A stretch of 64,000 nt of DNA from Mesorhizobium amorphae CCNWGS0123 (GCF_001686985.1 NZ_CP015318.1:4400001-4464000); one strand, 5' to 3'. Shown: positions 19,439 through 28,486, counted from the stretch's first letter. Notes: generated by a model not told the origin, from the letters alone. A program made the numbers and translations.

Positions 19439-20023
19439 CTAACCGGCCCACGGCCCCTGATAGTCGGCATAGAGCTTTGCCGGATCCGGCCGCGGCCGCT
19501 CCGGCGCCGGTCCCTGGTAGGAGCCGATATGGACGAAGCCGACGACGCGCTCCTGCGGCGCCAGTCCGAGGATCGCCCTGCCCTCCGGCACGTCGGAATA
19601 CCAGTTGCTGATCATGTTAGTGCCATAGCCCAGCGCGTTGGCCGCGATCATCAGGTTCATCGCCGCCATGCCGCCGGACAGGAACATTTCCCATTGCGGG
19701 ATCTTGGGGTTCTCCCGAGGGATCGATACCACGCCGATCACCAGCGGCGCGCGCGAAAAGCGCGCCAGTTCCTGGTTGCGGCGACCTTCCGGCAGCGGCC
19801 CTTCGCGCTCTTCGGCGAGTGCCGCCAGCTGCTTGCCGATTTCGACGCGCGCCTCGCCGCGATAGAGGATGAAGCGCCATGGTTCGAGCCGGCCGTGGTC
19901 GGGCACGCGTGCGGCGGCGGCGATCATCGTCGCGATCTCGGCATCGCCGGGCGCCGGCTCCTTCAGCTCGGGAATCGGCGCGGAATTTCGGGTCAGCAGA
20001 AAGTCGATGATCGGCGACGCCAT
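19439..20023 (-). CDS. YdjA-like nitroreductase
   Basis: A 194-residue FMN-dependent nitroreductase-family protein resembling E. coli YdjA. Start at 20023 (MASPIIDFLLTRN) has AGGAG at a good distance. Motifs: RVPDHGRLEPWRFI near residues 40-55 (FMN phosphate contact in the family), GGMAAMNLMIAANALGYGT, and VGFVHIGSY near the C terminus. It reduces nitro compounds or quinones with NAD(P)H in relatives; the natural substrate is unknown. It is the first gene of a minus-strand run with the flavin reductase and diverges from the secreted repeat protein. Confidence 0.88.
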   Translation of the reverse strand: MASPIIDFLLTRNSAPIPELKEPAPGDAEIATMIAAAARVPDHGRLEPWRFILYRGEARVEIGKQLAALAEEREGPLPEGRRNQELARFSRAPLVIGVVSIPRENPKIPQWEMFLSGGMAAMNLMIAANALGYGTNMISNWYSDVPEGRAILGLAPQERVVGFVHIGSYQGPAPERPRPDPAKLYADYQGPWAG

Positions 20024-20178
20024 GGGCGCAAGTCTCCTGAACTGTGAGCTGAAGCGCGCCATCGGGAATTCGGGCGGCTCGGGCATTGGCGCGGCGCGCC
20101 GGAAGGAAGAGCCTCCGGCAGAGCGGATCAGACTCTTAAGCCTTGAAATTGCCACCGCCTTGGGCTTCAACGCAAGGC

Positions 20179-21144
20179 ATGTTTGAGGGGAACTTGCGTC
20201 TTTTCCTGGTCTGGCTCGCCGCCGCGCTGTTCATGGCGCCGGTTTCGCTTGCTTCCGCGCAGACCAGGGATGGCATCAGCGACCTCAAACTTCCCGGAAT
20301 CGCAAACTATTCGTCACCCAGGAACGAGACGTCGCTGGCGCTGGGAAGCGGCGGCGCAATCACGCTGTCGGCGCAGCTGACCGACAAAGGCACCGACATC
20401 ACGCGCGGTATCGTCTGGCGCGTCTTCAAGCCTGAAGCCGCGAGCGACGGCAAGCTGCCTATGGTGGCTTCCGCCCATGGCGGCACCGCCGTGTTCCAGC
20501 TCGAGCCCGGCAGCTATCTGGTGCACGCTTCCTACGGACGCGCCGGCGCCACCAAGCGCATCACCGTCGGCAAGGAGGCCAGGCGCGAAAGCCTGGTGCT
20601 CGATGCCGGCGGCCTCAAGCTCGACGCTGTCCTGTCGGGCGGGGCGCACATACCGCCGAAAAAACTGCGCTTCTCGATCTATGAAGGCCGTACCGAAGCC
20701 AATGGCGAGCACGCGCTGATCATCCCCGATGTCGAACCGAACAGCGTCGTGCGGCTGAATGCCGGCACCTACCACGTCGTCTCGAACTATGGCTCGGTCA
20801 ATGCCGTGATCCGCTCCGACATCCGCGTCGAGGCTGGCAAGCTGACCGAAGCTACCGTCGAGCACCGGGCGGCCGAGATGACCATGAAGCTGGTGCGCGA
20901 AACCGGCGGCGAGGCGATCGCCGACACGTCCTGGTCGCTGCTCAACGAATCCGGCGATCCGATCAAGGAAACCGTCGGCGCCTTCGCCTCGATGGTGCTG
21001 GCCGAAGGCGACTACACCATCATCGCCAAGAACCGCGACCGCATCTACCAGAAGGATTTTACCGTCGTTGCCGGTCAGAACCAGGAGATCGAGGTTCTCG
21101 CCACCGAGGCCTCGGCCATCGATCCCGAGGAAGGCGCTGACTGA
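20179..21144 (+). CDS. Secreted protein with three beta-sandwich-like repeats
   Basis: A 321-residue hypothetical protein. Start at 20179 (MFEGNLRLF) gives a clean signal peptide cleaved near SLASA-QT. The mature protein holds three related units, each closing on a pattern of a short G-(S/T/D)-Y strand: LEPGSYLVHASYGRAGATKR, then LNAGTYHVVSNYGSVNAVIR, and LAEGDYTIIAKNRDRIYQKD. Each is followed by a T/V-rich strand and an alanine/glutamate-rich linker. This looks like tandem carboxypeptidase-regulatory or Ig-like domains. No catalytic residues are recognised. It probably acts in the periplasm, as an envelope or binding protein. It diverges from the nitroreductase operon and converges on the acyltransferase gene. 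Confidence 0.75.
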   Translation: MFEGNLRLFLVWLAAALFMAPVSLASAQTRDGISDLKLPGIANYSSPRNETSLALGSGGAITLSAQLTDKGTDITRGIVWRVFKPEAASDGKLPMVASAHGGTAVFQLEPGSYLVHASYGRAGATKRITVGKEARRESLVLDAGGLKLDAVLSGGAHIPPKKLRFSIYEGRTEANGEHALIIPDVEPNSVVRLNAGTYHVVSNYGSVNAVIRSDIRVEAGKLTEATVEHRAAEMTMKLVRETGGEAIADTSWSLLNESGDPIKETVGAFASMVLAEGDYTIIAKNRDRIYQKDFTVVAGQNQEIEVLATEASAIDPEEGAD

Positions 21145-21151
21145 CCGGCGA

Positions 21152-22090
21152 TCAGGCTGCCTTGCGCATCCGGCGCGGTAGGAAGTGGACGCGGCCGCGC
21201 GGCGCGGCCGGCGCCATGTCGAAGACGCCGCGATAGAGACGCTCGAGCAAGGCCTTGCGATCGCGCAACGGTTCCAGTTCGCTCCAGCTCAGAACGTCGC
21301 CGACGCGCACGTCGATCGACCTGCCCGACAGCCGCGCGAATTCGTGGATGAGCAGAGAAATGCGCAGCGTCAGCGAAGCCTTGCCGACGAATTTCGCCAC
21401 CCGCCCATCGCGCTCGGCCATGTTCATCGGACCACTGACCAGGTGGAACAGCCGCCCGTTCTGGCCGGAGAAATGCATCGGAATGACCGATGCCCTGGCG
21501 TCCTGGACGAGACGGGCCGGAAACATCTTCCACGGCAGGTCGCGCGCCCGGCCAAAGCCCTTCGGCGCGGTGGCGACGCCGCCGGCCGGGAAGACGACGA
21601 TGGTGACGCCCTCTTTCAGTAGCCGCACCGCCTCATGGCGCACCGCCATGTTGTTCCTGAGCGCATCCTTGGTCTCGGAAAAATCGATCGGCAGCGAATA
21701 GGGTTCCATTTCGCGGATCTTGAGCAGGTCCTTGTGGATCATGACGCGAAACGGCCGCCCGAGTTGCTCGGCCAGCGACAGCACGGCGATGCCGTCGCCG
21801 ATGCCGAACGGATGGTTGGCGACGATCACCAGCGGTGTGTCGGGCGGCTTTGCCGGCGGCCATTGATCGGCGCTCCGCACCTTGACGTCGATCAGTTCCA
21901 GCATGCGGCTGAACACGCGCTCGCCGCTCGGCGCCACCTGACGGCGCCAGAAATCATAGAGCGCGGCAAAGCGGTCGCGCCCCGACAGGCCTTCGATCGA
22001 ATGGATGAACCAGCGCGTCAGCGCCGGCTGATGCGGACTGGCGTAGGAAAGCTCGGGAAACGGTCTTTCCCGCAGTTTCAGCTTGAGCAT
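21152..22090 (-). CDS. Lysophospholipid acyltransferase (PlsC family)
   Basis: A 312-residue acyltransferase of the glycerolipid type. Start at 22090 (MLKLKLRERPF); the open frame upstream overlaps thrS antisense sequence and a hairpin and is not coding. The catalytic block is NHPFGIGDG with His93 and Asp99, the HPFGxxD variant found in hemolysin-like or ornithine-lipid acyltransferases rather than the H-X4-D of PlsC proper. The downstream FPAGGVAT block is at 167-174. There is no membrane-spanning region, so it likely binds the inner leaflet. It could take part in ornithine lipid synthesis, common in rhizobia, but no olsB is adjacent. Confidence 0.82.
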   Translation of the reverse strand: MLKLKLRERPFPELSYASPHQPALTRWFIHSIEGLSGRDRFAALYDFWRRQVAPSGERVFSRMLELIDVKVRSADQWPPAKPPDTPLVIVANHPFGIGDGIAVLSLAEQLGRPFRVMIHKDLLKIREMEPYSLPIDFSETKDALRNNMAVRHEAVRLLKEGVTIVVFPAGGVATAPKGFGRARDLPWKMFPARLVQDARASVIPMHFSGQNGRLFHLVSGPMNMAERDGRVAKFVGKASLTLRISLLIHEFARLSGRSIDVRVGDVLSWSELEPLRDRKALLERLYRGVFDMAPAAPRGRVHFLPRRMRKAA

Positions 22091-22128
22091 TGATGGCTCG
22101 TTACAGGCTTGGCGTGACAGGCATGTGA

Positions 22129-22158
22129 AAATGGCGGTGGATCGCTCCACCGCCATTT
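22129..22158 (-). terminator. Hairpin downstream of thrS
   Basis: A perfect 13-bp inverted repeat (22129-22141 and 22146-22158). Read on the minus strand, the loop is GCGA, a GNRA tetraloop, and the stem runs into ATTTTC. It lies 10 bp after the thrS stop and before the acyltransferase start, so it probably ends the thrS transcript. The U tract is short, so termination may be partial. Confidence 0.65.
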
Positions 22159-22167
22159 CGTCGTAGA

Positions 22168-24144
22168 TCAGGCAGCGCGCTTGCGCCTGCGATCCGGCGT
22201 TATCGCTTCTTCGCTCAATTGTGCGATCGCCTGGACGAGTCCAAGCGATTCCTGGTCGCGTGAGCCGAGCCGGCGGATGTTGACCGTCTCTTCCTCCGCC
22301 TCGCGCTTGCCGCAGACGAGGATGACCGGAACCTTGGCCAGCGAATGCTCGCGCACCTTGTAGTTGATCTTCTCGTTGCGCAGATCGGCTTCCGCCAGCA
22401 GCCCGGCCGCCTTCAACTGGCCTACGACCTTCATCGCATAGTCGTCGGCATCGGAGGTGATCGTCGCCACCACCACCTGCAGCGGCGCGAACCACAGCGG
22501 GAAATGGCCGGAATAGTTCTCGATCAGGATGCCGAGGAAACGCTCCATTGAACCGCATATGGCGCGGTGCACCATCACCGGCTGCTTCTTTTCCGAATCC
22601 GAGCCGATGTAGAAGGCGCCAAAGCGTTCCGGCAGGTTGAAGTCGACCTGCGTGGTGCCGCACTGCCATTCGCGGCCGATGGCGTCCTTCAGCACATACT
22701 CGAATTTCGGACCATAGAAGGCGCCCTCGCCCGGATTGATCGAGGTCTTGATGCGGTTGCCCGAACGCGTCCGGATCGTCTCCAGAACGCCGCTCATGAT
22801 TGCCTCGGCATGATCCCAGGCCTCGTCAGTGCCGACACGCTTGTCCGGCCGCGTCGACAGCTTGACGCTGATCTCGTCGAAGCCGAAATCGGCATAGGTC
22901 GACAGGATCAGATCGTTGATGCGCAGGCATTCGGAGGCAAGCTGTTCCTCAGTGCAGAAGATATGCGCGTCGTCCTGCGTGAAGCCGCGCACGCGCATCA
23001 GCCCATGCAGCGCGCCGGATGGCTCGTAGCGGTGCACATTGCCGAATTCCGCAAGCTTAACGGGCAGGTCGCGATAAGATTTCAACCCATGCTTGAATAT
23101 CTGCACATGGCCGGGGCAGTTCATCGGCTTCAGCGCGAACACCCGGTCGTCGTCGGTGTCGTCGCCGGCGACCGTCACCTTGAACATGGCGTCGCGATAC
23201 CAGCCCCAGTGGCCTGACGTCTCCCACAGGCTCTTGTCGAGAACCTGCGGTGCGTTGACCTCCTGATAGCCCTGTTCGTCGAGGCGGCGGCGCATGTAGT
23301 TGACCAGGTTCTGGAACATCTTCCAGCCCTTGGCGTGCCAGAAGACGACGCCGGGGCCCTCCTCCTGGAAATGGAACAGGTCCATTTCACGGCCGAGCTT
23401 CCTGTGGTCGCGCTTTTCGGCTTCCTCCAACATCGTCTGGTAGGCGTCGAGCTGCGCCTGGTCCGCCCAGGCCGTGCCGTAGATGCGCGTCAGCATCGGG
23501 TTGTTAGAGTCGCCGCGCCAATAGGCGCCGGCCACCTTCATCAGCTTGAAGGCATTGCCGATCTGCCCGGTCGAAGCCATGTGCGGGCCTCGGCAAAGGT
23601 CGAACCAGTCGCCCTGCGCATAGATCTTGAGATCCTGGTCCTCAGGGATGGCGTCGATCAGTTCCAGCTTGTAGCGCTCGCCCTTGTCGGCAAACACCTT
23701 CTTGGCCTTCTCGCGCGGCCAGACTTCCTTGGTGAACGGCTTGTTGCGCTGGATGATCTCGCGCATCTTCTTCTCGATCACCGGGAAATCGTCGGGCGTG
23801 AAGGGCTCGTTGCGGGCGAAGTCGTAATAGAACCCGTTCTCGATCACCGGCCCGATGGTCACCTGCGTTCCCGGCCACAGTTCCTGCACGGCCTCGGCCA
23901 GCACGTGTGCTGCGTCGTGGCGGATGAGTTCGAGCGCGCGCGGGTCCTCGCGGGTGATGATCTCGACCTTGCCGGACTTGCCGAGCGGATCGGACAGATC
24001 GCGCACGACGCCGTCGATGGCGTAGGCGACGGCCTTCTTGGCCAGCGACTTCGAGATCGATTCGGCCAGGCCGGCACCGGTCATCGCCGCTTCATAGTCG
24101 CGGACGGAGCCATCGGGAAATGTCAGGGAAACGGAATTCAGCAT
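22168..24144 (-). CDS. thrS: Threonyl-tRNA synthetase
   Basis: Charges tRNA-Thr; 658 residues, the usual length. Order: TGS domain (1-62), the second editing domain with [13 protein letters not shown], and then the class II catalytic core. The core has the zinc cysteine in [15 protein letters not shown], motif 2 region [14 protein letters not shown], and motif 3 in [16 protein letters not shown]. The C-terminal anticodon-binding domain follows ([17 protein letters not shown]). A hairpin follows the stop. The 109-bp spacer upstream to the beta-lactamase gene shows only a weak small hairpin (24190-24205). Confidence 0.98.
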   Translation of the reverse strand: MLNSVSLTFPDGSVRDYEAAMTGAGLAESISKSLAKKAVAYAIDGVVRDLSDPLGKSGKVEIITREDPRALELIRHDAAHVLAEAVQELWPGTQVTIGPVIENGFYYDFARNEPFTPDDFPVIEKKMREIIQRNKPFTKEVWPREKAKKVFADKGERYKLELIDAIPEDQDLKIYAQGDWFDLCRGPHMASTGQIGNAFKLMKVAGAYWRGDSNNPMLTRIYGTAWADQAQLDAYQTMLEEAEKRDHRKLGREMDLFHFQEEGPGVVFWHAKGWKMFQNLVNYMRRRLDEQGYQEVNAPQVLDKSLWETSGHWGWYRDAMFKVTVAGDDTDDDRVFALKPMNCPGHVQIFKHGLKSYRDLPVKLAEFGNVHRYEPSGALHGLMRVRGFTQDDAHIFCTEEQLASECLRINDLILSTYADFGFDEISVKLSTRPDKRVGTDEAWDHAEAIMSGVLETIRTRSGNRIKTSINPGEGAFYGPKFEYVLKDAIGREWQCGTTQVDFNLPERFGAFYIGSDSEKKQPVMVHRAICGSMERFLGILIENYSGHFPLWFAPLQVVVATITSDADDYAMKVVGQLKAAGLLAEADLRNEKINYKVREHSLAKVPVILVCGKREAEEETVNIRRLGSRDQESLGLVQAIAQLSEEAITPDRRRKRAA

Positions 24145-24253
24145 AGTTATCTCCTATCCAGTCCCGCAAACGAGCGCGGGTGGTGAAATGCCGGATGCGT
24201 CCGGCGGCAGTCTTTTATGGGCAGATTCCGGCGCCGTAAAGCGCTCGTTCCGC

Positions 24254-25072
24254 CTATTTGATCAAGCCAGGCAGGTCTTTCAAGAACCCCGCCCGTGTCT
24301 TGGGACCCTTGGGCGTGTCGGTTGGCTTCTCGTCAACCACCAGCCGGGCAAACACGATCCGCCGGCCATCCTTCTCTGCCCAGCCGACAAACCAGCCAAG
24401 CGATCGTTTATCCGTGCCGGCATTGCCTAGCCTCGTGCTGCCGGTCTTGCCCTGTACCGCCCAGCCACCGGCCTGGAAGCTCGGAAGGATCGCCCTGGTC
24501 ATCGCATGAGCCCTGGCCGACACCGGCATTTTGCCGGCAAGTATCCGGCGCAGGAAGGCCGTCTGCTCTACCGGCGATATTTCGAGCGAGGAGTTCACCC
24601 AGGAATGGGTCAGGCTATCATTCTTGCCGGCGCTGCCGGAGACGTCCATGTTGCCGTAGCCGAATTTCGATACATAGCCGGCAAATCGTTCGCTGCCGAG
24701 CCTGCTTGTGATTTCGCGGGAATACCAGAGAACGGAATCGCGCTCCCAGATCGTCGGATCGACGGTCTTCCGGTCTCGCTTCACCGCATTGAACTCAGGT
24801 CTGTAGTCCCAGCTCGGCGTATGCTCGTCGTTCAGAATGCCAGCGTCGTAGCCGATCAGCGCCAGCGGCACCTTGAAGGTCGACGCCGGGCTGAAGCGTT
24901 GATCGCAGACGCCGTCTCGATAGAGCGTCTCGCCGCTTACCGCATCCTCGATCAGCGTGCATTCGACATCGCCAAGCGGCGCCGACTGCGCCCGCATCGG
25001 GAACCCAAGCAGCCAGGCCAGCAGGAAGAGAACGATGGCAAAAACGAACGGAAGGCGGTCTATCTGGCGCAT
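24254..25072 (-). CDS. Class D (OXA-type) beta-lactamase family protein
   Basis: A 272-residue secreted serine beta-lactamase homologue. Signal peptide about 1-30. The active-site tetrad is STFK at 64-67, followed by SVL at 113-115 where most class D enzymes have SxV, YGN at 139-141, and KTG at 209-211. The Trp-Val region before SLEISPVEQ corresponds to the omega-loop Trp that supports lysine carbamylation. The enzyme looks complete. Chromosomal class D genes are known in many rhizobia and need not give clinical-type resistance. No ampR-like regulator is adjacent. The Val-to-Leu call is by eye alignment. Confidence 0.9.
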   Translation of the reverse strand: MRQIDRLPFVFAIVLFLLAWLLGFPMRAQSAPLGDVECTLIEDAVSGETLYRDGVCDQRFSPASTFKVPLALIGYDAGILNDEHTPSWDYRPEFNAVKRDRKTVDPTIWERDSVLWYSREITSRLGSERFAGYVSKFGYGNMDVSGSAGKNDSLTHSWVNSSLEISPVEQTAFLRRILAGKMPVSARAHAMTRAILPSFQAGGWAVQGKTGSTRLGNAGTDKRSLGWFVGWAEKDGRRIVFARLVVDEKPTDTPKGPKTRAGFLKDLPGLIK

Positions 25073-25219
25073 GTAAAATCTCTCTCCTGACGGGTGGGCA
25101 GGAGAGGACTTAGCGAGGCGCCTTGTCTCGATTTTGTCTCAAATTCGCAGTCTTTGTGCAGGCTTGCGTTAACCCTACCAGATCGTAAAGACCGCCGGAG
25201 CCGAGACCGGTGGGTGCAG

Positions 25220-25648
25220 TCAGACCTCGCCGCGCTTCTTGCCGATCCGCCAGTACCGCCACGGCATGAACCAGACATAGCATCCGGCCAGCGTCTCCGG
25301 CACCCGGTCGATGCCATGCGTGCCAAACGGGCCGCAGCGCAGCACCCGGAAAAGCCCCATCCAGCCGCCGGCCCACAGGCCGTGGCGGGCGATCGCCTCA
25401 TGCGCGTATTCGGAACAGGTCGGCAGATGGCGGCAGGTATTGCCGACGAAACCGGACAGCGTCAGCTGGTAGAAGCGGACAAGCGACGTTCCGAGGATGC
25501 GGCCAGGCGTCTTGCGCCAGGGGCCTGGCCAATTGCGCCCGCGCCGGGCCGGTGTTGCTGCATGCGCATGCCTATGGTGGTCGCGCACCGCATTCTCCGT
25601 ATCGCGTTTCGCCCCGGGATAAATGTGGACTTCGAGCAGAGAACGCAA
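25220..25648 (-). CDS. yidD: Membrane protein insertion efficiency factor YidD
   Basis: A small membrane-associated protein that assists YidC-dependent insertion. Signature blocks: FYQLTLSGFVGNTCRHLPTC, SEYAHEAIARHGLWAGGW and RVLRCGPFGTHGIDRVPE. Up to 142 residues if the first ATG (25648) is used. The first 45 residues look unconserved and highly charged, so the true start may be internal, though no good in-frame ATG is visible there. The family is often next to rnpA and rpmH, but here it stands alone between the beta-lactamase and a tiny ORF. Confidence 0.88.
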   Translation of the reverse strand: MRSLLEVHIYPGAKRDTENAVRDHHRHAHAATPARRGRNWPGPWRKTPGRILGTSLVRFYQLTLSGFVGNTCRHLPTCSEYAHEAIARHGLWAGGWMGLFRVLRCGPFGTHGIDRVPETLAGCYVWFMPWRYWRIGKKRGEV

Positions 25649-25705
25649 TCCCCGTTGATGCTGGCCCTTGGTGATGCCGCCTGTCGATGCTGGCCGTCCT
25701 GCCTT

Positions 25706-25861
25706 TCACCGGTGAAATGTGCGCCGATCTGCCGGAGATACCCAGCGCGTGGGGCTGGTTGGTCCCTGTTCGCGGCGTCCGGCCTGGGGCCGCTTCTCGC
25801 CATACCATTGAAACGTCGCGATCCGCATGACGTCGCCAAAAATCTCCAGGAACTGGATCAT
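25706..25861 (-). CDS. Possible 51-residue small protein
   Basis: A short frame beginning MIQFLEIFGDVMRIATFQWY, with a strong AAGGAGA ribosome site ten bases upstream of ATG 25861. The N-terminal half could form an amphipathic helix, while the C-terminal half is basic and Pro/Arg-rich. I recognise no family. It ends 57 bp before yidD on the same strand and could be its upstream partner. Support is the ribosome site, the position and the helix-like start; the rest could be non-coding. Confidence 0.4.
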   Translation of the reverse strand: MIQFLEIFGDVMRIATFQWYGEKRPQAGRREQGPTSPTRWVSPADRRTFHR

Positions 25862-26116
25862 GGCCGTATCTCCTTTGGCATCGATTAGACTGCCGCTGGC
25901 CTTCGTCTTCAAACGAGTATAATTTCCACATCGGATAACTTTAGATTATGCGTATTGAAGTGTGCCCGGCTGCATGACAACGATGCAACTATATGAAATC
26001 ATTATGCGATATGGCTTTTGCCGCGGCGGCTTCAAGCTTGCTGTGTTGAGCGGGCCGTAGGGCTATTTCGCGTCGTTTGTGTGCTTGATGTAAACTCGGA
26101 AAAAGGAGCTAGACTC

Positions 26117-26173
26117 GTGCCTATCGTCAAACTGAACGAAAAGTTCGTCGACTGGCTGAAGGCTCCAGAATGA
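26117..26173 (+). CDS. 18-codon leader ORF overlapping the LysR gene
   Basis: GTG at 26117 follows AAAAGGAG at 26101-26108 by nine bases and opens a frame encoding MPIVKLNEKFVDWLKAPE. Its TGA (26171-26173) overlaps the ATG of the LysR gene (26170-26172) as ATGA. The regulator has no clear ribosome site of its own apart from this arrangement, so its translation is probably coupled to the leader. The peptide also resembles the first residues of some tyrosine recombinases (arm-binding domain), so a decayed integrase start is an alternative reading. Confidence 0.5.
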   Translation: MPIVKLNEKFVDWLKAPE

Positions 26174-27081
26174 AACGCGGACGCCTGCCCTTGACGGCGC
26201 TACGGAGCTTCGAGGCGGCCGGACGACAGTTGAGCTTCAGCCGGGCGGCCGAGGAGCTGTTCGTCTCACAGGCAGCGATCAGCCGGCAGATCCGCGAGCT
26301 CGAGCATTTCCTTCGCCAGCCGCTGTTTTTCCGCCACCACCGCCGCGTTGAGCTGACCGAGGCAGGCCGCCGCCTGCTCGATCAATTGGTCAGAAGTTTC
26401 GACGACATCGACAGGCTGCTCTCGGACCTGGCCGCTCCCGCCCAATCCGTGGTTCGCGTCAGCGTGGAACCGTCCCTTGCAGCCGTATGGCTGGTACCAC
26501 GACTCAATCGATTTCGTGAATTGCGACCCGATATCGACGTTTCCGTCGAAGTCGATCCACGGCCCATCGAGTTCCGCAGCGACCAGGCCGAACTCGCTCT
26601 GCGCTTCAGCGCACACAACACCTCATGGCCGCGCAGCGAAGCCGAGCGGCTTGCCTTGACCGTCGACTCGCCGGTCCTGTCGCCGGGGCTGCTTGCCTCG
26701 GGTCCGCCGCTGGATAAGCCCATCGACCTCGGCCGCTACACGCTGCTACATGAGGAAAATCGCCAGGGCTGGGCGCGCTGGTTCGAAGCGGCCGGCGTGC
26801 CCGCCGACGCCGCGCCCGCGCGCGGCCCTATGTTTGCGGATACCTCGCTTTCGAAGCAGGCGGCGCTGCTCGGCCATGGCGTGGCGTTGGGCGATCTCAT
26901 GCTGGTCAGGGACGAACTGGCATCCGGCGCGCTGATCAAGCCCTTCGACATCGACGTCGCGTCAGGCGCCTACTGGCTGGTGGCAAGAAGCTTGAAGGGT
27001 CTACCGGAGCCGGCCAAGGCTTTTGCGGACTGGATCCGCGCAGAATTTGCCGAAAGCCGGCGTTCTCTGCAAGAAATCTAA
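26170..27081 (+). CDS. LysR-family transcriptional regulator, GcvA-like
   Basis: A 303-residue LysR regulator. The N-terminal winged helix-turn-helix (about 5-64) reads LPLTALRSFEAAGRQLSFSR then AAEELFVSQAAISRQIRELE, typical of the GcvA/AmpR branch. The effector-binding domain follows (about 90-290) with VEPSLAAVWLVPRL and the GVALGDLMLVRDEL block. The target is unknown: the gene converges with the iron-sulfur scaffold gene and no divergent neighbour gives an obvious regulon. The nearest upstream gene is the tiny ORF at 25.8 kb. AmpR relatives control beta-lactamases, and a class D gene lies 1 kb away, but this is only proximity. Confidence 0.9.
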   Translation: MKRGRLPLTALRSFEAAGRQLSFSRAAEELFVSQAAISRQIRELEHFLRQPLFFRHHRRVELTEAGRRLLDQLVRSFDDIDRLLSDLAAPAQSVVRVSVEPSLAAVWLVPRLNRFRELRPDIDVSVEVDPRPIEFRSDQAELALRFSAHNTSWPRSEAERLALTVDSPVLSPGLLASGPPLDKPIDLGRYTLLHEENRQGWARWFEAAGVPADAAPARGPMFADTSLSKQAALLGHGVALGDLMLVRDELASGALIKPFDIDVASGAYWLVARSLKGLPEPAKAFADWIRAEFAESRRSLQEI

Positions 27082-27524
27082 GCTGCTTCTTCGGCGCGCT
27101 TCTTCTCGATCTGGCCGATCGCATCGACGACCGCGTCGAAGGTGAGCATGGTCGAGGCATGGCGCGCCTTGTAGTCGCGCACCGGTTCCAGATAGCGCAG
27201 GTCGGCGAAGCGGCCTTCCGGCGGCGCGCCGTTTTCCTTCAGCATCTTCAGCATGGTCTCGCGCACTGCGCGCAACTCGTCCGCGCTGGCGCCGATGACA
27301 TGCTCAGCCATGATCGAGGACGACGCCTGGCCGAGCGCGCAGGCCTTAACATCATGCGCGAAATCGGTGACGACGCCGTCATCCATCTTGAGATCGACGG
27401 TCACGGTCGATCCGCATAATTTGGAATGCGCGCGTGCTGTCGCGTCCGGATGGTCGAGCCGGCCGATCCGCGCGATATTTCCGGCAAAACCCAGAATTTT
27501 CGCATTGTAGACGTCGTCGATCAT
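27078..27524 (-). CDS. IscU/SufU-like iron-sulfur scaffold protein
   Basis: A 148-residue protein of the IscU/NifU N-terminal fold. Start at 27524 (MIDDVYNAKILG). Two of the three family cysteines are present, C37 (SKLCGST) and C62 (VKACALGQAS). The Asp that normally follows the first Cys is Ser39. The third Cys, in the ARIKC-type segment of SufU, aligns with Ser124 (ARHASTM). Such divergent members are common in alphaproteobacteria and may not build clusters in the classical way. Its stop codon overlaps that of the convergent LysR gene. It diverges from folE across about 240 bp. Confidence 0.85.
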   Translation of the reverse strand: MIDDVYNAKILGFAGNIARIGRLDHPDATARAHSKLCGSTVTVDLKMDDGVVTDFAHDVKACALGQASSSIMAEHVIGASADELRAVRETMLKMLKENGAPPEGRFADLRYLEPVRDYKARHASTMLTFDAVVDAIGQIEKKRAEEAA

Positions 27525-27763
27525 ATTTTTCCAATCTGTCGCCGCCCAGCGAACAGCGATTGCCGCTGATGCGTCTTTCATTCGCTCGGCACGACCATAT
27601 ATAATGCTGACAGTCGAGCATCGACAAGGCAGCCGAAGGCCACGTCTTTGCTCAAATCAATTCACGCCGCTTGAGGGCTGGAAACCGCGAGTTTCTTACA
27701 CCCGAAAGGTCGTGGTCCGTTCAACTCGTCCCTCCTGTGAGAGGGACTACGGGAGACGCCTTT

Positions 27764-28399
27764 ATGGATGCCGTCATCAAGAAACTCATGCCCTCTTCGA
27801 CTTACATGGAAAAGCCGGTCACCGACCGGCCGAGCGAGGCCGAGGTCGAGGCCGCGGTGCGCACGCTGCTGCGCTGGACCGGCGACAATCCGGAGCGGGA
27901 GGGCCTGATCGACACGCCGAAGCGTGTCACCAAGGCATTCCTCGAAATGTTCAACGGCTACGACATGTGCCCGGCCGAGGAGCTTGGCCGGACCTTCGAG
28001 GAAGTCGCCGGCTATGACGATCTCGTCATCGTCAGGGACATAAATTTTCATTCGCATTGCGAGCACCACATGGTGCCGATCATCGGCAAGGCGCATGTCG
28101 GCTACCTGCCGGACGGCAAGGTCGTTGGCCTGTCCAAGATCGCGCGCGTTGTCGACATCTTCGCCCATCGCCTGCAGACGCAGGAAGCGATGACCGCGCA
28201 GATCGCCAGCGTTATCCAGGACGTGCTCAATCCGCGCGGCGTCGCCGTAATGATCGAGGCCGAGCACATGTGCATGGCCATGCGCGGCATCCGCAAGCAG
28301 GGCTCGACCACGCTGACCTCGACCTTCACCGGCGTCTTCAAGGACACACCCGAAGAACAGGTCCGCTTTGTCACCATGGTGCGCGGCGGCGGGGTCTGA
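27764..28399 (+). CDS. folE: GTP cyclohydrolase I
   Basis: Converts GTP to 7,8-dihydroneopterin triphosphate, the first step of folate synthesis; 211 residues. Start at 27764 ([10 protein letters not shown]) has GGGAGA upstream; an upstream in-frame ATG adds an unconserved stretch. Zinc ligands C99 and H102 are in [10 protein letters not shown], and C170 in [10 protein letters not shown]; the spacings match the E. coli enzyme (C110, H113, C181). [10 protein letters not shown]-type and FTGVF blocks follow. The hisI gene starts about 90 bp downstream, beyond a palindromic repeat. Confidence 0.97.
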   Translation: MDAVIKKLMPSSTYMEKPVTDRPSEAEVEAAVRTLLRWTGDNPEREGLIDTPKRVTKAFLEMFNGYDMCPAEELGRTFEEVAGYDDLVIVRDINFHSHCEHHMVPIIGKAHVGYLPDGKVVGLSKIARVVDIFAHRLQTQEAMTAQIASVIQDVLNPRGVAVMIEAEHMCMAMRGIRKQGSTTLTSTFTGVFKDTPEEQVRFVTMVRGGGV

Positions 28400-28421
28400 T
28401 CGGCCCTCGCCGGCCGCTAGA

Positions 28422-28466
28422 CCATGATCCCAAAAAGTGGGAACCGGTTTTTGGACAAGATCATGG
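28422..28466. repeat. Palindromic intergenic repeat, rhizobial type
   Basis: A 45-bp imperfect palindrome beginning CCATGATCCCAAAAAGTGGG and ending GGACAAGATCATGG. From memory, close relatives of this element are scattered between genes in Mesorhizobium and other rhizobia. Here it fills the folE-hisI spacer and even provides two in-frame ATGs upstream of hisI. A half-copy lies at 56202-56226. Confidence 0.75.
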
Positions 28467-28486
28467 TCAAACAAGAAGATCCGGCG

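Noticed and set aside
24190-24205. Terminator of the beta-lactamase gene
   Set aside because: A 6-bp stem with only ATTTC after it on the minus strand; too weak to list as a feature.
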